Assembly (NCBI RefSeq): GCF_031143425.1 | Contig: NC_090443.1 | Location: 1,056,779,554-1,056,843,553, forward strand | Direction of reading: 5' to 3' | DNA: 64,000 nt | From: Pleurodeles waltl | Taxonomy: Eukaryota > Chordata > Amphibia > Caudata > Salamandridae | Shown here: positions 20,240-31,485 of the stretch, in pieces | Layout: each line of letters opens with the position of its first letter | Numbering within the stretch: position 1 is the first letter of the stretch | Notes under the pieces: model-generated | What the model saw: the letters and a program-made list of their open reading frames with translations, nothing else | Databases searched by the model: none | What the model was told of the DNA's origin: nothing | Translations under genes and position numbers: made by a program

Positions 20240-23234
20240 TGTAGGAAAGTACCATCTTGCCTGGCATGTTACCCCCATTTTTCACTGTATATATGTTGTT
20301 TTAGTTGTATGTGTCACTGGGACCCTGGTAACCCAGGGCCCCAGTGCTCATAAGTGTGCCTAAATTTGTTACCTGTGTAGTGACTAACTGTCTCACTGAG
20401 GCTCTGCTAATCAGAACCTCAGTGGTTATGCTCTCTCATTTCTTTCCAAATTGTCACTAACAGGCTAGTGACCATTTTTACCAATTTACATTGGCTTACT
20501 GGAACACCCTTATAATTCCCTAGTATATGGTACTGAGGTACCCAGGGTATTGGAGTTCCAGGAGATCCCTATGGGCTGCAGCATTTCTTTTGCCACACAT
20601 AGGGAGCTCTGACAATTCTTACACAGGCCTGCCACTGCAGCCTGAGTGAAATAACGTCCACGTTATTTCACAGCCATTTTACACTGCACTTAAGTAACTT
20701 ATAAGTCACCTATATGTCTAACCTTTACCTGGTAAAGGTTAGGTGCAAAGTTACTTAGTGTGAGGGCACCCTGGCACTAGCCAAGGTGCCCCCACATTGT
20801 TCAGAGCCAATTCACTGAACTCTGTGAGTGCGGGGACACCATTACACGCGTGCACTACATATAGGTCACTACCTATATGTAGCTTCACCATGGTAACTCC
20901 GAATATGGCCATGTAACATGTCTATGATCATGGAATTAACCCCTCTATGCCATGCTGGCATTGTTGGTACAATTCCATGATCCCAGTGGTCTGTAGCACA
21001 GACCCTGGTACTGCCAGATTGCCCTTCCTGGGGTTTCACTGCAGCTGCTGCTGCTGCCAACCCCTCAGACAGGCAGCTGCCCTCCTGGGGTCCAGCCAGG
21101 CCTGGCCCAGGATGGCAGAACAAAGAACTTCCTCTGAGAGAGGGTGTGACACCCTCTCCCTTTGGAAAATGGTGTGAAGGTAGGGGAGGAGTAGCCTCCC
21201 CCAGCCTCTGGAAATGCTTTGTTGGGCACAGATGTGCCCAATTCTGCATAAGCCAGTCTACACCGGTTCAGGGACCCCTTAGCCCCTGCTCTGGCGCGAA
21301 ACTGGACAAAGGAAAGGGGAGTGACCACTCCCCTGACCTGCACCTCCCCTGGGAGGTGTCCAGAGCTCCTCCAGTGTGCTCCAGACCTCTGCCATCTTGG
21401 AAACAGAGGTGCTGCTGGCACACTGGACTGCTCTGAGTGGCCAGTGCCACCAGGTGACGTCAGAGACTCCTGCTGATAGGCTCCTTCAGGTGTTAGTAGC
21501 CTTTCCTCTCTCCTAGGTAGCCAAACCCTCTTTTCTGGCTATTTAGGGTCTCTGTCTCTGGGGAAACTTTAGATAACGAATGCATGAGCTCAGCCGAGTT
21601 CCTCTGCATCTCTCTCTTCACCTTCTGATAAGGAAACGACCGCTGACCGCGCTGGAAGCCTGCAAACCTGCAACATAGTAGCAAAGACGACTACTGCAAC
21701 TCTGTAACGCTGATCCTGCCGCCTTCTCAACTGTTTTCCTGCTTGTGCATGCTGTGGGGGTAGCCTGCCTACTCTCTGCACCAGAAGCTCCGAAGAAATC
21801 TCCCGTGGGTCGACGGAATCTTCCCCCTGCAACTGCAGGCACCAAAAAGCTGCATTACCGGTCCCTTGGGTCTCCTCTCAGCACAACGAGCGAGGTCCCT
21901 CGAATCCAGCGACACTGTCCAAGTGACCCCCACAGTCCAGTGACTCTTCAGCCCAAGTTTGGTGGAGGTAAGTCCTTGCCTCACCTCGCTGGGCTGCATT
22001 GCTGGGAACCGCGACTTTACAGCTGCTCCGGCCCCTGTGCACTTCCGGCGGAAATCCTTCGTGCACAGCCAAGCCTGGGTCCACGGCACTCTAACCTGCA
22101 TTGCACGACTTTCTAAGTTGGTCTCCGGCGACGTGGGACTCCTTTGTGCAACTTCGGCGAGCACCGTTTCATGCATCTTCGTAGTGCCTGTTTCTTGCAC
22201 TTCTCCGGGTGCTACCTGCTTCAGTGAGGGCTCTTTGTCTTGCTCGACGTCCCCTCTCTCTGCAGGTCCAATTTGCGACCTCCTGGTCCCTCCTGAGCCC
22301 CAGCAGCGTCCAAAAACGCCAAACGCACGATTTGCGTGTAGCAAGGCTTGTTGGCGTCCTTCCGGCGGGAAAACACTTCTGCACGACTCTCCAAGGCGAG
22401 AGGGATCCGTCCACCAAAGGGGAAGTCCCTAGCCCTTTTCGTTCCTGCAGAAACCTCAGCTTCTTCTGTCCAGTCGAAGCTTCTTTGCACCCGCAGCTGG
22501 CATTTCCTGGGCATCTGCCCATCTCCGACTTGCTTGTGACTTTTGGACTTGGTCCCCTTGTTCCACAGGTACCCTAGATTGGAAATCCACAGTTGTTGCA
22601 TTGCTGGTTTGTGTCTTTCCTGCATTATTCCTCTAACACGACTCTTTTGTCCTTAGGGGAACTTTAGTGCACTTTGCACTCACTTTTCAGGGTCTTGGGG
22701 AGGGTTATTTTTCTAACTCTCACTATTTTCTAATAGTCCCAGCGACCCTCTACAAGGTCACATAGGTTTGGGGTCCATTCGTGGTTCGCATTCCACTTTT
22801 GGAGTATATGGTTTGTGTTGCCCCTATCCCTATGTTTCCCCATTGCATCCTATTGTAACTATACATTGTTTGCACTGTTTTCTAAGACTATACTGCATAT
22901 TTTTGCTATTGTGTATATATATCTTGTGTATATTTCCTATCCTCACACTGAGGGTACACTCTAAGATACTTTGGCATATTGTCATAAAAATAAAGTACCT
23001 TTATTTTTAGTATAACTGTGTATTGTGTTTTCTTATGATATTGTGCATATGACACTAAGTGGTACTGTAGTAGCTTCACACGTCTCCTAGTTCAGCCTAA
23101 GCTGCTCTGCTAAGCTACCATTATCTATCAGCCTAAGCTGCTAGACACCCTATACACTAATAAGGGATAACTGGGCCTGGTGCAAGGTGCAAGTACCCCT
23201 TGGTACTCACTACAAGCCAGTCCAGCCTCCTACA
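20240..23234 (+). repeat. 5' LTR (2995 bp), Gmr1-type element
   Basis: TG...CA ends. The first 1.4 kb is a series of perfect or near-perfect hairpins (described under the 3' LTR). An AATAAA signal lies at 22989-22994, about 240 bp before the LTR end. A GGTGGAGGTAAGTCC segment at 21960-21974 resembles a splice donor. 2995 bp is very long for a Ty3 LTR. Confidence 0.9.
22989..22994 (+). terminator. Polyadenylation signal AATAAA in 5' LTR
   Basis: AATAAA followed within 30 bases by a T-rich and GT-rich stretch (TTTATTTTTAG, TGTGTATTGTG). The equivalent in the 3' LTR is at 31240-31245, where it would end the element's RNA. Confidence 0.55.
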
Positions 23235-23501
23235 TTGGTTGTGCAGTGGTGGGATAAGTGCTTGAGACTACTTACCACTCTTGTCATTGTACTTTTCATA
23301 AGAGAAAAATATACAAAACAAGGTCAGTGTATATACACATAGCCAAAAAGTTTTGCATTTCCTCTTTTCACTCTTTTCTAAGTGCTGAAAAGTACTCCTA
23401 AACTTTCAAAAAGTTCTTAAAAGTTTAAAAAGTTTTTTTCTGTCTTTCCAAAAAGTTCTGAAAACTTTTTTCTCTTTTTCTATCACTTTAACTCTCTCAA
23501 A
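23235..23501 (+). other. Leader and primer-binding region
   Basis: The LTR is followed by TTGGTTGTGCAGTGGTGGG, the expected place of a tRNA primer-binding site (TGG at its start); the tRNA was not identified. The leader then has several AAAAGTT/AACTTTT words in both orientations before the ATG at 23502. Confidence 0.5.
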
Positions 23502-26500
23502 ATGTCTGGCACAGGAAAAAATGTTGAACTGTCCAAACTTGCATATGATCACCTTAGCTGGAAAGGAGCAAGGAGTCTCTGCATAGAGAGAGGTTTGAGT
23601 GTAGGGAAGAATCCTTCTTTAGAACTGTTAATTAATATGCTTAGAGTACAGGATAAGGCCATAAGTGCCCAATCTGTAGAAAAAGTAGCTAATGGTTCTC
23701 AATCTGATCCAGGGACTCCCCCAGGAAAAGGTTCAGGAAAGAAACTTCTCAGCCTGCCCATTACTAGACAGTCTAGCATAGTTGGTACAGAGGTTGAATC
23801 ACACCATACTAATGGTGTGCTCTCACATTATACTGGTAGCCAAGCTGTTAGGGTGCCCTATGTAAGGGACAGGTCTCCTTCTGTTCATTCCCATCATACC
23901 TCTGTATCTAGAAATGTCCCTCCCACCCACCCTGATGACAGATTGTTAGAAAGGGAGCTCAATAGATTGAGAGTGGAACAAACCAGACTGAAGCTCAAGA
24001 AGCAACAGCTGGATTTGGATAGACAGTCTTTAGAAGTAGAGAGGGAAAGACAGAAGTTGGGTTTAGAAACCCATGGTGGCAGCAGCAGTATTCCCCATAG
24101 TCATCCTGCAAAAGAGCATGATTCCAGGAATCTGCACAAGATAGTTCCCCCTTATAAGGAGGGGGATGACATTAACAAGTGGTTTGCTGCACTTGAGAGG
24201 GCCTGTGCTGTACAGGATGTCCCTCAAAAGCAGTGGGCTGCTATCCTATGGCTATCATTTACTGGAAAAGGTAGGGATAGGCTCCTTACTGTAAAAGAAA
24301 ATGATGCTAATAATTTCCAAGTTCTTAAGAATGCACTCCTGGATGGTTATGGCTTAACCACTGAACAGTACAGGATAAAGTTCAGAGAGACCAAAAAGGA
24401 GTCTTCACAAGACTGGGTTGATTTCATTGACCAGGCAGTGAAGGCCTTGGAGGGGTGGTTACATGGCAGTAAAGTTACTGATTATGACAGCCTGTATAAC
24501 TTAATCCTGAGAGAGCATATTCTTAATAATTGTGTGTCTGATTTGTTGCACCAGTACTTGGTGGACTCTGATCTGACCTCTCCCCAAGAATTGGGAAAGA
24601 AGGCAGACAAATGGGTCAGAACAAGAGTAAACAGAAAAGTTCATACAGGGGGTGACAAAGATGGCAACAAAAAGAAGGATGGTAAGTCTTCTGACAAGGG
24701 TGGGGACAAATCTAAAAATGAGTCTTCATCAGGCCCACAAAAACACTCTGGTGGGGGTGGTGGGTCCAAATCCTCCTTTAATCAGAACAAGGAAAAGAAA
24801 CCATGGTGCTATTTATGTAAAATAAAAGGCCATTGGACAACAGATCCCAGTTGTCCAAAGAAAGGCACCACAGCTCCTACCACTACAACCCCTACTGCTA
24901 CACCTAGTGTCCCTACTAATAGCAGTGGTGGTGGGAGCAAACCTACTAATAGCCAATCCAAGGGAGTAGCTGGGCTCACTTTTGGTAATTTAGTTGGGGT
25001 TGGTCTGATTAGGGAGACCACAGAGGCTACTTTAGTCTCTGAAGGGGCTATTGATTTAGCCACTTTGGTTGCTTGCCCCCATAACTTGGAGAAGTACAAG
25101 CAACTAACCCTAATAAATGGTGTTGAGGTCCAGGCCTACAGGGACACAGGTGCCAGTGTCACAATGGTGATTGAGAAACTGGTGCACCCTGAACAACACA
25201 TACTTGGACACCAGTACCAAGTAACCGATGCTCACAACATAACACAAAGCCACCCCATGGCTGTTGTAAATCTCAACTGGGGGGGGGTAACTGGTCCAAA
25301 GAAAGTTGTGGTAGCTTCAGATTTACCTGTAGACTGTCTATTAGGGAATGATTTGGAGACATCAGCTTGGTCAGATGTGGAGTTGGAGGCCCATGCAGCA
25401 ATGCTGGGCATCCCAGGGCATATTTTTGCTTTGACAAGGGCTCAGGCCAAAAAGCAAAAAGGACAGGGAAGCTTGGATCCTGGAACAATGGACCAAGTGC
25501 TCCCTAAAGCTAGGGCTAGTAGAAGCAAACCACTTCCTACTATCCCTCCCTCTACAGTGGATTCTAATTCTGAGGAAGAAGAATTCCCTCCCTGTGCAGA
25601 ACCTACACCAGAGGAGCTGGAAGCAGACACTGCTGAGCTTTTGGGTGAAGGGGGGCCTGCCAGGGAGGAGCTGAGTGTGGCACAGCAAACCTGTCCCACA
25701 TTAGAGGGTCTCAGACAGCAAGCTGTCAAACAGGCTAATGGGGATGTCAGTGACTCTCACAGAGTTTACTGGGAGGACAACCTCTTGTACACTGAGCATA
25801 GGGATCCTAAACCTGGAGCTGCCAGGAGATTAGTGATTCCTCAGGAGTACAGAAAGTTCCTCCTAACACTGGCACATGACATTCCCTTAGCTGGGCACCT
25901 GGGTCAAATGAAAACTTGGGACAGATTGGTACCATTGTTTCATTGGCCTAGGATGTCTGAGGACACAAAAGAATTTTGTAAGTCCTGTGAAACCTGTCAA
26001 GCCAGTGGCAAGACAGGTGGCACTCCAAAGGCACCCCTTATCCCACTGCCTGTGGTTGGGGTTCCCTTTGAAAGGGTAGGGGTTGACATAGTTGGCCCCC
26101 TTGACCCTCCTACTGCTTCAGGCAATAGGTTTATCTTGGTGGTAGTGGACCATGCCACAAGATATCCTGAAGCTATTCCTTTAAGGACCACGACAGCACC
26201 TGCAGTGGCAAAGGCCCTCCTGGGAATATTTTCCAGGGTGGGCTTCCCAAAGGAAGTAGTATCAGACAGGGGAAGCAATTTCATGTCTGCATACTTAAAG
26301 GCCATGTGGAAGGAGTGTGGTGTAACTTACAAGTTCACAACACCCTATCATCCACAAACAAATGGACTGGTGGAGAGATTTAATAAAACTCTCAAAGGCA
26401 TGATTATGGGTCTCCCTGAAAAACTCCGCAGGAGATGGGATATCCTTCTACCATGCCTCCTTTTTGCCTACAGGGAGGTACCCCAGAAAGGAGTGGGCTT

Positions 26501-28460
26501 CAGCCCCTTTGAACTTCTTTTTGGACACCCTGTTAGGGGTCCACTCACACTTGTAAAGGAGGGTTGGGAACAACCTTTAAAAGCTCCTAAGCAGGATATT
26601 GTGGATTATGTACTTGGCCTCAGATCAAGGATGGCTGAGTACATGAAAAAGGCCAGTAAAAACCTTCAGGCCAGCCAAGAGCTCCAGAAGCAATGGCATG
26701 ATCAGAAGGCTGTTTTGGTTCAGTACCAACCAGGGCAGAAAGTGTGGGTCTTGGAGCCTGTGGCCCCAAGAGCACTCCAAGATAAATGGAGTGGACCCCA
26801 CACAATTGTTGAAAAGAAGGGTGAAGTCACCTACTTGGTTGACTTAGGCACTGCCAGGAGTCCCCTTAGGGTGCTCCATGTCAACCGCCTGGAACCCTAC
26901 TATGACAGGGCTGATCTCACCCTGCTCATGGCAACAGATGAGGGACAGGAAGAAGACAGTGATCCTCTACCTGATCTCTTCTCTTCCACAGAACAAGATG
27001 CTCTTGTGGAAGGTGTAGTTTTGGCTGATTGTCTTACTGCTGAGCAGAAAGATAATTGCATAAATCTCCTAGGACAATTTTCAGAACTCTTCTCTACTGT
27101 GCCAGGCACCACTTCTTGGTGTGAGCACACTATAGATACTGGAGACAGTTTACCTGTCAAAAGTAAGATCTATAGGCAACCTGACCATGTCAGGGACTGC
27201 ATAAAGCAAGAAGTTCAGAAAATGTTGGAACTAGGAGTGGTTGAGCACTCTGACAGTCCATGGGCTTCTCCTGTGGTACTGGTACCAAAACCCAATTCTA
27301 AAGATGGAAAGAAGGAAATGAGGTTTTGTGTAGACTATAGAGGTCTCAACTTGGTAACCAAAACTGATGCTCACCCTATACCCAGGGCAGATGAGCTTAT
27401 AGATACACTGGCATCTGCCAAGTATCTAAGCACTTTTGATTTGACTGCAGGGTATTGGCAGATCAAATTGTCAGAAGATGCTAAACCTAAGACTGCATTT
27501 TCTACCATTGGAGGACATTACCAGTTTACTGTAATGCCTTTTGGTTTGAAAAATGCACCTGCCACTTTTCAGAGGTTGGTGAACACAGTCCTGCAAGGGC
27601 TGGAAGCTTTCAGTGCAGCATATTTGGATGATATAGCTGTCTTTAGCTCCAGCTGGGATGATCACCTGGTCCACCTTTGGAAAGTTTTGGAGGCTCTGCA
27701 AAAGGCAGGCCTCACTATCAAGGCTTCAAAGTGCCAGATAGGGCAGGGTAAGGTGGTTTATCTGGGACACCTTGTTGGTGGGGAACAGATTGCACCACTT
27801 CAGGGGAAAATCCAAACTATTATTGATTGGGTTCCCCCTACCACTCAGACTCAGGTGAGAGCCTTCCTAGGCCTCACTGGGTATTACAGGAGGTTCATTA
27901 AGAACTATGGCTCCATTGCAGCCCCTCTTAATGACCTCACATCCAAGAAAATGCCTAAAAAGGTATTATGGACAGCAAGCTGTCAGAAAGCTTTTGAGGA
28001 GCTGAAGCAGGCCATGTGCTCTGCACCTGTCCTGAAAAGCCCTTGTTACTCTAAAAAATTCTATGTCCAAACTGATGCATCTGAATTAGGAGTAGGGGCA
28101 GTCCTATCACAACTTAATTCTGAGGGCCAGGATCAACCTGTTGCTTTTATTAGTAGGAGGTTGACCCCTAGAGAAAAGCGTTGGTCTGCCATTGAGAGGG
28201 AGGCCTTTGCTGTGGTCTGGGCTCTGAAGAAGTTGAGGCCATACCTGTTTGGCACTCACTTCATTGTTCAGACAGACCACAAACCTCTACTTTGGCTAAA
28301 ACAAATGAAAGGTGAAAATCCTAAATTGTTGAGGTGGTCCATATCCCTACAGGGAATGGACTATACAGTGGAACATAGACCTGGGAGTAGCCACTCCAAT
28401 GCAGATGGACTCTCCAGATATTTCCACTTAGACAATGAAGACTCATCAGGTAATGGCTAG
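23502..28460 (+). CDS. Gag-Pol polyprotein, Gmr1-type (PR-IN-RT-RH order)
   Basis: 1652 residues from an ATG in an A-rich context (CAAAATGTC) to TAG. Gag: a Lys/Glu/Arg-rich coiled coil at about residues 146-190, a capsid-like part near 220-330 and a zinc knuckle with Cys436, Cys439, His444 and Cys451, whose last gap is X6 instead of the usual X4. Protease: DTGA from Asp548. Integrase: zinc domain with His792 and a CX2C near 828-831, catalytic Asp862, Asp922 and Glu958 (exact D,D-35-E spacing), then a GPY/F-type end (SGPHTIV). RT: RFCVDYRGLN and YLDD at 1374-1377. RNase H: TDAS with Asp1525, EREAFA and TDHKPL. Gag and Pol share one frame without a slippage or stop site. No chromodomain is seen. 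All catalytic residues that I can check are present. Confidence 0.93.
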   Translation: MSGTGKNVELSKLAYDHLSWKGARSLCIERGLSVGKNPSLELLINMLRVQDKAISAQSVEKVANGSQSDPGTPPGKGSGKKLLSLPITRQSSIVGTEVESHHTNGVLSHYTGSQAVRVPYVRDRSPSVHSHHTSVSRNVPPTHPDDRLLERELNRLRVEQTRLKLKKQQLDLDRQSLEVERERQKLGLETHGGSSSIPHSHPAKEHDSRNLHKIVPPYKEGDDINKWFAALERACAVQDVPQKQWAAILWLSFTGKGRDRLLTVKENDANNFQVLKNALLDGYGLTTEQYRIKFRETKKESSQDWVDFIDQAVKALEGWLHGSKVTDYDSLYNLILREHILNNCVSDLLHQYLVDSDLTSPQELGKKADKWVRTRVNRKVHTGGDKDGNKKKDGKSSDKGGDKSKNESSSGPQKHSGGGGGSKSSFNQNKEKKPWCYLCKIKGHWTTDPSCPKKGTTAPTTTTPTATPSVPTNSSGGGSKPTNSQSKGVAGLTFGNLVGVGLIRETTEATLVSEGAIDLATLVACPHNLEKYKQLTLINGVEVQAYRDTGASVTMVIEKLVHPEQHILGHQYQVTDAHNITQSHPMAVVNLNWGGVTGPKKVVVASDLPVDCLLGNDLETSAWSDVELEAHAAMLGIPGHIFALTRAQAKKQKGQGSLDPGTMDQVLPKARASRSKPLPTIPPSTVDSNSEEEEFPPCAEPTPEELEADTAELLGEGGPAREELSVAQQTCPTLEGLRQQAVKQANGDVSDSHRVYWEDNLLYTEHRDPKPGAARRLVIPQEYRKFLLTLAHDIPLAGHLGQMKTWDRLVPLFHWPRMSEDTKEFCKSCETCQASGKTGGTPKAPLIPLPVVGVPFERVGVDIVGPLDPPTASGNRFILVVVDHATRYPEAIPLRTTTAPAVAKALLGIFSRVGFPKEVVSDRGSNFMSAYLKAMWKECGVTYKFTTPYHPQTNGLVERFNKTLKGMIMGLPEKLRRRWDILLPCLLFAYREVPQKGVGFSPFELLFGHPVRGPLTLVKEGWEQPLKAPKQDIVDYVLGLRSRMAEYMKKASKNLQASQELQKQWHDQKAVLVQYQPGQKVWVLEPVAPRALQDKWSGPHTIVEKKGEVTYLVDLGTARSPLRVLHVNRLEPYYDRADLTLLMATDEGQEEDSDPLPDLFSSTEQDALVEGVVLADCLTAEQKDNCINLLGQFSELFSTVPGTTSWCEHTIDTGDSLPVKSKIYRQPDHVRDCIKQEVQKMLELGVVEHSDSPWASPVVLVPKPNSKDGKKEMRFCVDYRGLNLVTKTDAHPIPRADELIDTLASAKYLSTFDLTAGYWQIKLSEDAKPKTAFSTIGGHYQFTVMPFGLKNAPATFQRLVNTVLQGLEAFSAAYLDDIAVFSSSWDDHLVHLWKVLEALQKAGLTIKASKCQIGQGKVVYLGHLVGGEQIAPLQGKIQTIIDWVPPTTQTQVRAFLGLTGYYRRFIKNYGSIAAPLNDLTSKKMPKKVLWTASCQKAFEELKQAMCSAPVLKSPCYSKKFYVQTDASELGVGAVLSQLNSEGQDQPVAFISRRLTPREKRWSAIEREAFAVVWALKKLRPYLFGTHFIVQTDHKPLLWLKQMKGENPKLLRWSISLQGMDYTVEHRPGSSHSNADGLSRYFHLDNEDSSGNG

Positions 28461-28474
28461 TCTTATTGTCCTTC

Positions 28475-28490
28475 GTTTGGGGGGGGGTTG
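28475..28490 (+). promoter_or_regulatory. Polypurine tract
   Basis: A run of nine or more G followed by TTG directly abuts the 3' LTR at 28491. This is the usual position for the plus-strand primer. Confidence 0.65.
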
Positions 28491-31485
28491 TGTAGGAAAG
28501 TACCATCTTGCCTGGCATGTTACCCCCATTTTTCACTGTATATATGTTGTTTTAGTTGTATGTGTCACTGGGACCCTGGTAACCCAGGGCCCCAGTGCTC
28601 ATAAGTGTGCCTGAATGTGTTACCTGTGTAGTGACTAACTGTCTCACTGAGGCTCTGCTAATCAGAACCTCAGTGGTTATGCTCTCTCATTTCTTTCCAA
28701 ATTGTCACTGACAGGCTAGTGACCATTTTTACCAATTTACATTGGCTTACTGGAACACCCTTATAATTCCCTAGTATATGGTACTGAGGTACCCAGGGTA
28801 TTGGGGTTCCAGGAGATCCCTATGGGCTGCAGCATTTCTTTTGCCACACATAGGGAGCTCTGACAATTCTTACACAGGCCTGCCACTGCAGCCTGAGTGA
28901 AATAACGTCCACGTTATTTCACAGCCATTTTACACTGCACTTAAGTAACTTATAAGTCACCTATATGTCTAACCTTTACCTGGTAAAGGTTAGGTGCAAA
29001 GTTACTTAGTGTGAGGGCACCCTGGCACTAGCCAAGGTGCCCCCACATTGTTCAGAGCCAATTCACTGAACTCTGTGAGTGCGGGGACACCATTACACGC
29101 GTGCACTACATATAGGTCACTACCTATATGTAGCTTCACCATGGTAACTCCGAATATGGCCATGTAACATGTCTATGATCATGGAATTGCCCCCTCTATG
29201 CCATCCTGGCATTGTTGGTACAATTCCATGATCCCAGTGGTCTGTAGCACAGACCCTGGTACTGCCAGATTGCCCTTCCTGGGGTTTCACTGCAGCTGCT
29301 GCTGCTGCCAACCCCTCAGACAGGCAGCTGCCCTCCTGGGGTCCAGCCAGGCCTGGCCCAGGATGGCAGAACAAAGAACTTCCTCTGAGAGAGGGTGTGA
29401 CACCCTCTCCCTTTGGAAAATGGTGTGAAGGTAGGGGAGGAGTAGCCTCCCCCAGCCTCTGGAAATGCTTTGTTGGGCACAGATGTGCCCAATTCTGCAT
29501 AAGCCAGTCTACACCGGTTCAGGGACCCCTTAGCCCCTGCTCTGGCGCGAAACTGGACAAAGGAAAGGGGAGTGACCACTCCCCTGACCTGCACCTCCCC
29601 TGGGAGGTGTCCAGAGCTCCTCCAGTGTGCTCCAGACCTCTGCCATCTTGGAAACAGAGGTGCTGCTGGCACACTGGACTGCTCTGAGTGGCCAGTGCCA
29701 CCAGGTGACGTCAGAGACTCCTGCTGATACGCTCCTTCAGGTGTTAGTAGCCTTTCCTCTCTCCTAGGTAGCCAAACCCTCTTTTCTGGCTATTTAGGGT
29801 CTCTGTCTCTGGGGAAACTTTAGATAACGAATGCATGAGCTCAGCCGAGTTCCTCTGCATCTCTCTCTTCACCTTCTGATAAGGAAACGACCGCTGACCG
29901 CGCTGGAAGCCTGCAAACCTGCAACATAGTAGCAAAGACGACTACTGCAACTCTGTAACGCTGATCCTGCCGCCTTCTCGACTGTTTTCCTGCTTGTGCA
30001 TGCTGTGGGGGTAGCCTGCCTCCTCTCTGCACCAGAAGCTCCGAAGAAATCTCACGTGGGTCGACGGAATCTTCCCCCTGCAACCGCAGGCACCAAAAAG
30101 CTGCATTACCGGTCCCTTGGGTCTCCTCTCAGCACGACGAGCGAGGTCCCTCGAATCCGGCGACACTGTCCAAGTGACCCCCACAGTCCAGTGACTCTTC
30201 AGCCCAAGTTTGGTGGAGGTAAGTCCTTGCCTCACCTCGCTGGGCTGCATTGCTGGGAACCGCGACTTTACAGCTGCTCCGGCCCCTGTGCACTTCCGGC
30301 GGAAATCCTTCGTGCACAGCCAAGCCTGGGTCCACGGCACTCTAACCTGCATTGCACGACTTTCTAAGTTGGTCTCCGGCGACGTGGGACTCCTTTGTGC
30401 AACTTCGGCGAGCACTGTTTCACGCATCCTCGTAGTGCCTGTTTCTGGCACTTCTCTGGGTGCTACCTGCTTCAGTGAGGGCTCTTTGTCTTGCTCGACG
30501 TCCCCTCTCTCTGCAGGTCCAATTTGCGACCTCCTGGTCCCTCCTGGGCCCCAGCAGCGTCCAAAAACGCCAAACGCACGATTTGCGTGTAGCAAGGCTT
30601 GTTGGCGTCCTTCCGGCGGGAAAACACTTCTGCACGACTCTCCAAGGCGAGAGGGATCCGTCCACCAAAGGGGAAGTCCCTAGCCCTTTTCGTTCCTGCA
30701 GAAACCTCAGCTTCTTCTGTCCAGTCGAAGCTTCTTTGCACCCGCAGCTGGCATTTCCTGGGCATCTGCCCATCTCCGACTTGCTTGTGACTTTTGGACT
30801 TGGTCCCCTTGTTCCACAGGTACCCTAGATTGGAAATCCACAGTTGTTGCATTGCTGGTTTGTGTCTTTCCTGCATTATTCCTCTAACACGACTCTTTTG
30901 TCCTTAGGGGAACTTTAGTGCACTTTGCACTCACTTTTCAGGGTCTTGGGGAGGGTTATTTTTCTAACTCTCACTATTTTCTAATAGTCCCAGCGACCCT
31001 CTACAAGGTCACATAGGTTTGGGGTCCATTCGTGGTTCGCATTTCACTTTTGGAGTATATGGTTTGTGTTGCCCCTATCCCTATGTTTCCCCATTGCATC
31101 CTATTGTAACTATACATTGTTTGCACTGTTTTCTAAGACTATACTGCATATTTTTGCTATTGTGTATATATATCTTGTGTATATTTCCTATCCTCACACT
31201 GAGGGTACACTCTAAGATACTTTGGCATATTGTCATAAAAATAAAGTACCTTTATTTTTAGTATAACTGTGTATTGTGTTTTCTTATGATATTGTGCATA
31301 TGACACTAAGTGGTACTGTAGTAGCTTCACACGTCTCCTAGTTCAGCCTAAGCTGCTCTGCTAAGCTACCATTATCTATCAGCCTAAGCTGCTAGACACC
31401 CTATACACTAATAAGGGATAACTGGGCCTGGTGCAAGGTGCAAGTACCCCTTGGTACTCACTACAAGCCAGTCCAGCCTCCTACA
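28491..31485 (+). repeat. 3' LTR (2995 bp) with a hairpin chain
   Basis: Same length as the 5' LTR. Hairpins in order: 28566-28597 (CACTGGG arms), 28645-28675 (CACTGAGG), 28897-28922 (GTGAAATAACGT arms, 2-nt centre), 28969-28993 (CTAACCTTTAC, 3-nt loop), 29015-29042 (GGGCACC), 29106-29133 (CTACATATAGGT, 4-nt loop), 29182-29228 (TGGAATTG outer, ATGCCA inner), 29391-29407 (GAGGGTGT), 29473-29492 (TTGGGCACA, 2-nt loop), 29567-29584 (GGGGAGTG), 29593-29608 (ACCTCCC), 29621-29678 (TCCAGTGTG). The second half of the LTR lacks this pattern. Confidence 0.92.

Larger units (their letters stand above)
20240..31485 (+). mobile_element. Intact Gmr1-type Ty3 LTR retrotransposon
   Basis: 11,246 bp: two 2995-bp LTRs (TGTAGG...CTACA), a 267-bp leader, one uninterrupted Gag-Pol frame of 1652 codons and a G-rich polypurine tract directly before the 3' LTR, flanked by CCCTC duplications. 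Domain order in Pol is protease, integrase, RT, RNase H, the copia-like order known in the Gmr1 group of Ty3 elements. By eye the LTRs differ at about 21 of 2995 positions (roughly 99.3% identity) with no length difference, so the insertion is recent. It sits inside an older LTR of the same family. It appears competent for movement as far as can be read. Confidence 0.92.

Noticed and set aside
21065..22625. Numerous 60-190 residue frames within the LTRs, repeated at 29316-30876
   Set aside because: They recur only because the LTR is duplicated, lie on both strands and have no domain; the LTR is non-coding.
23502..28460. Possible domesticated host gene
   Set aside because: LTRs, target duplication, polypurine tract and intact catalytic sites show an ordinary young retrotransposon.
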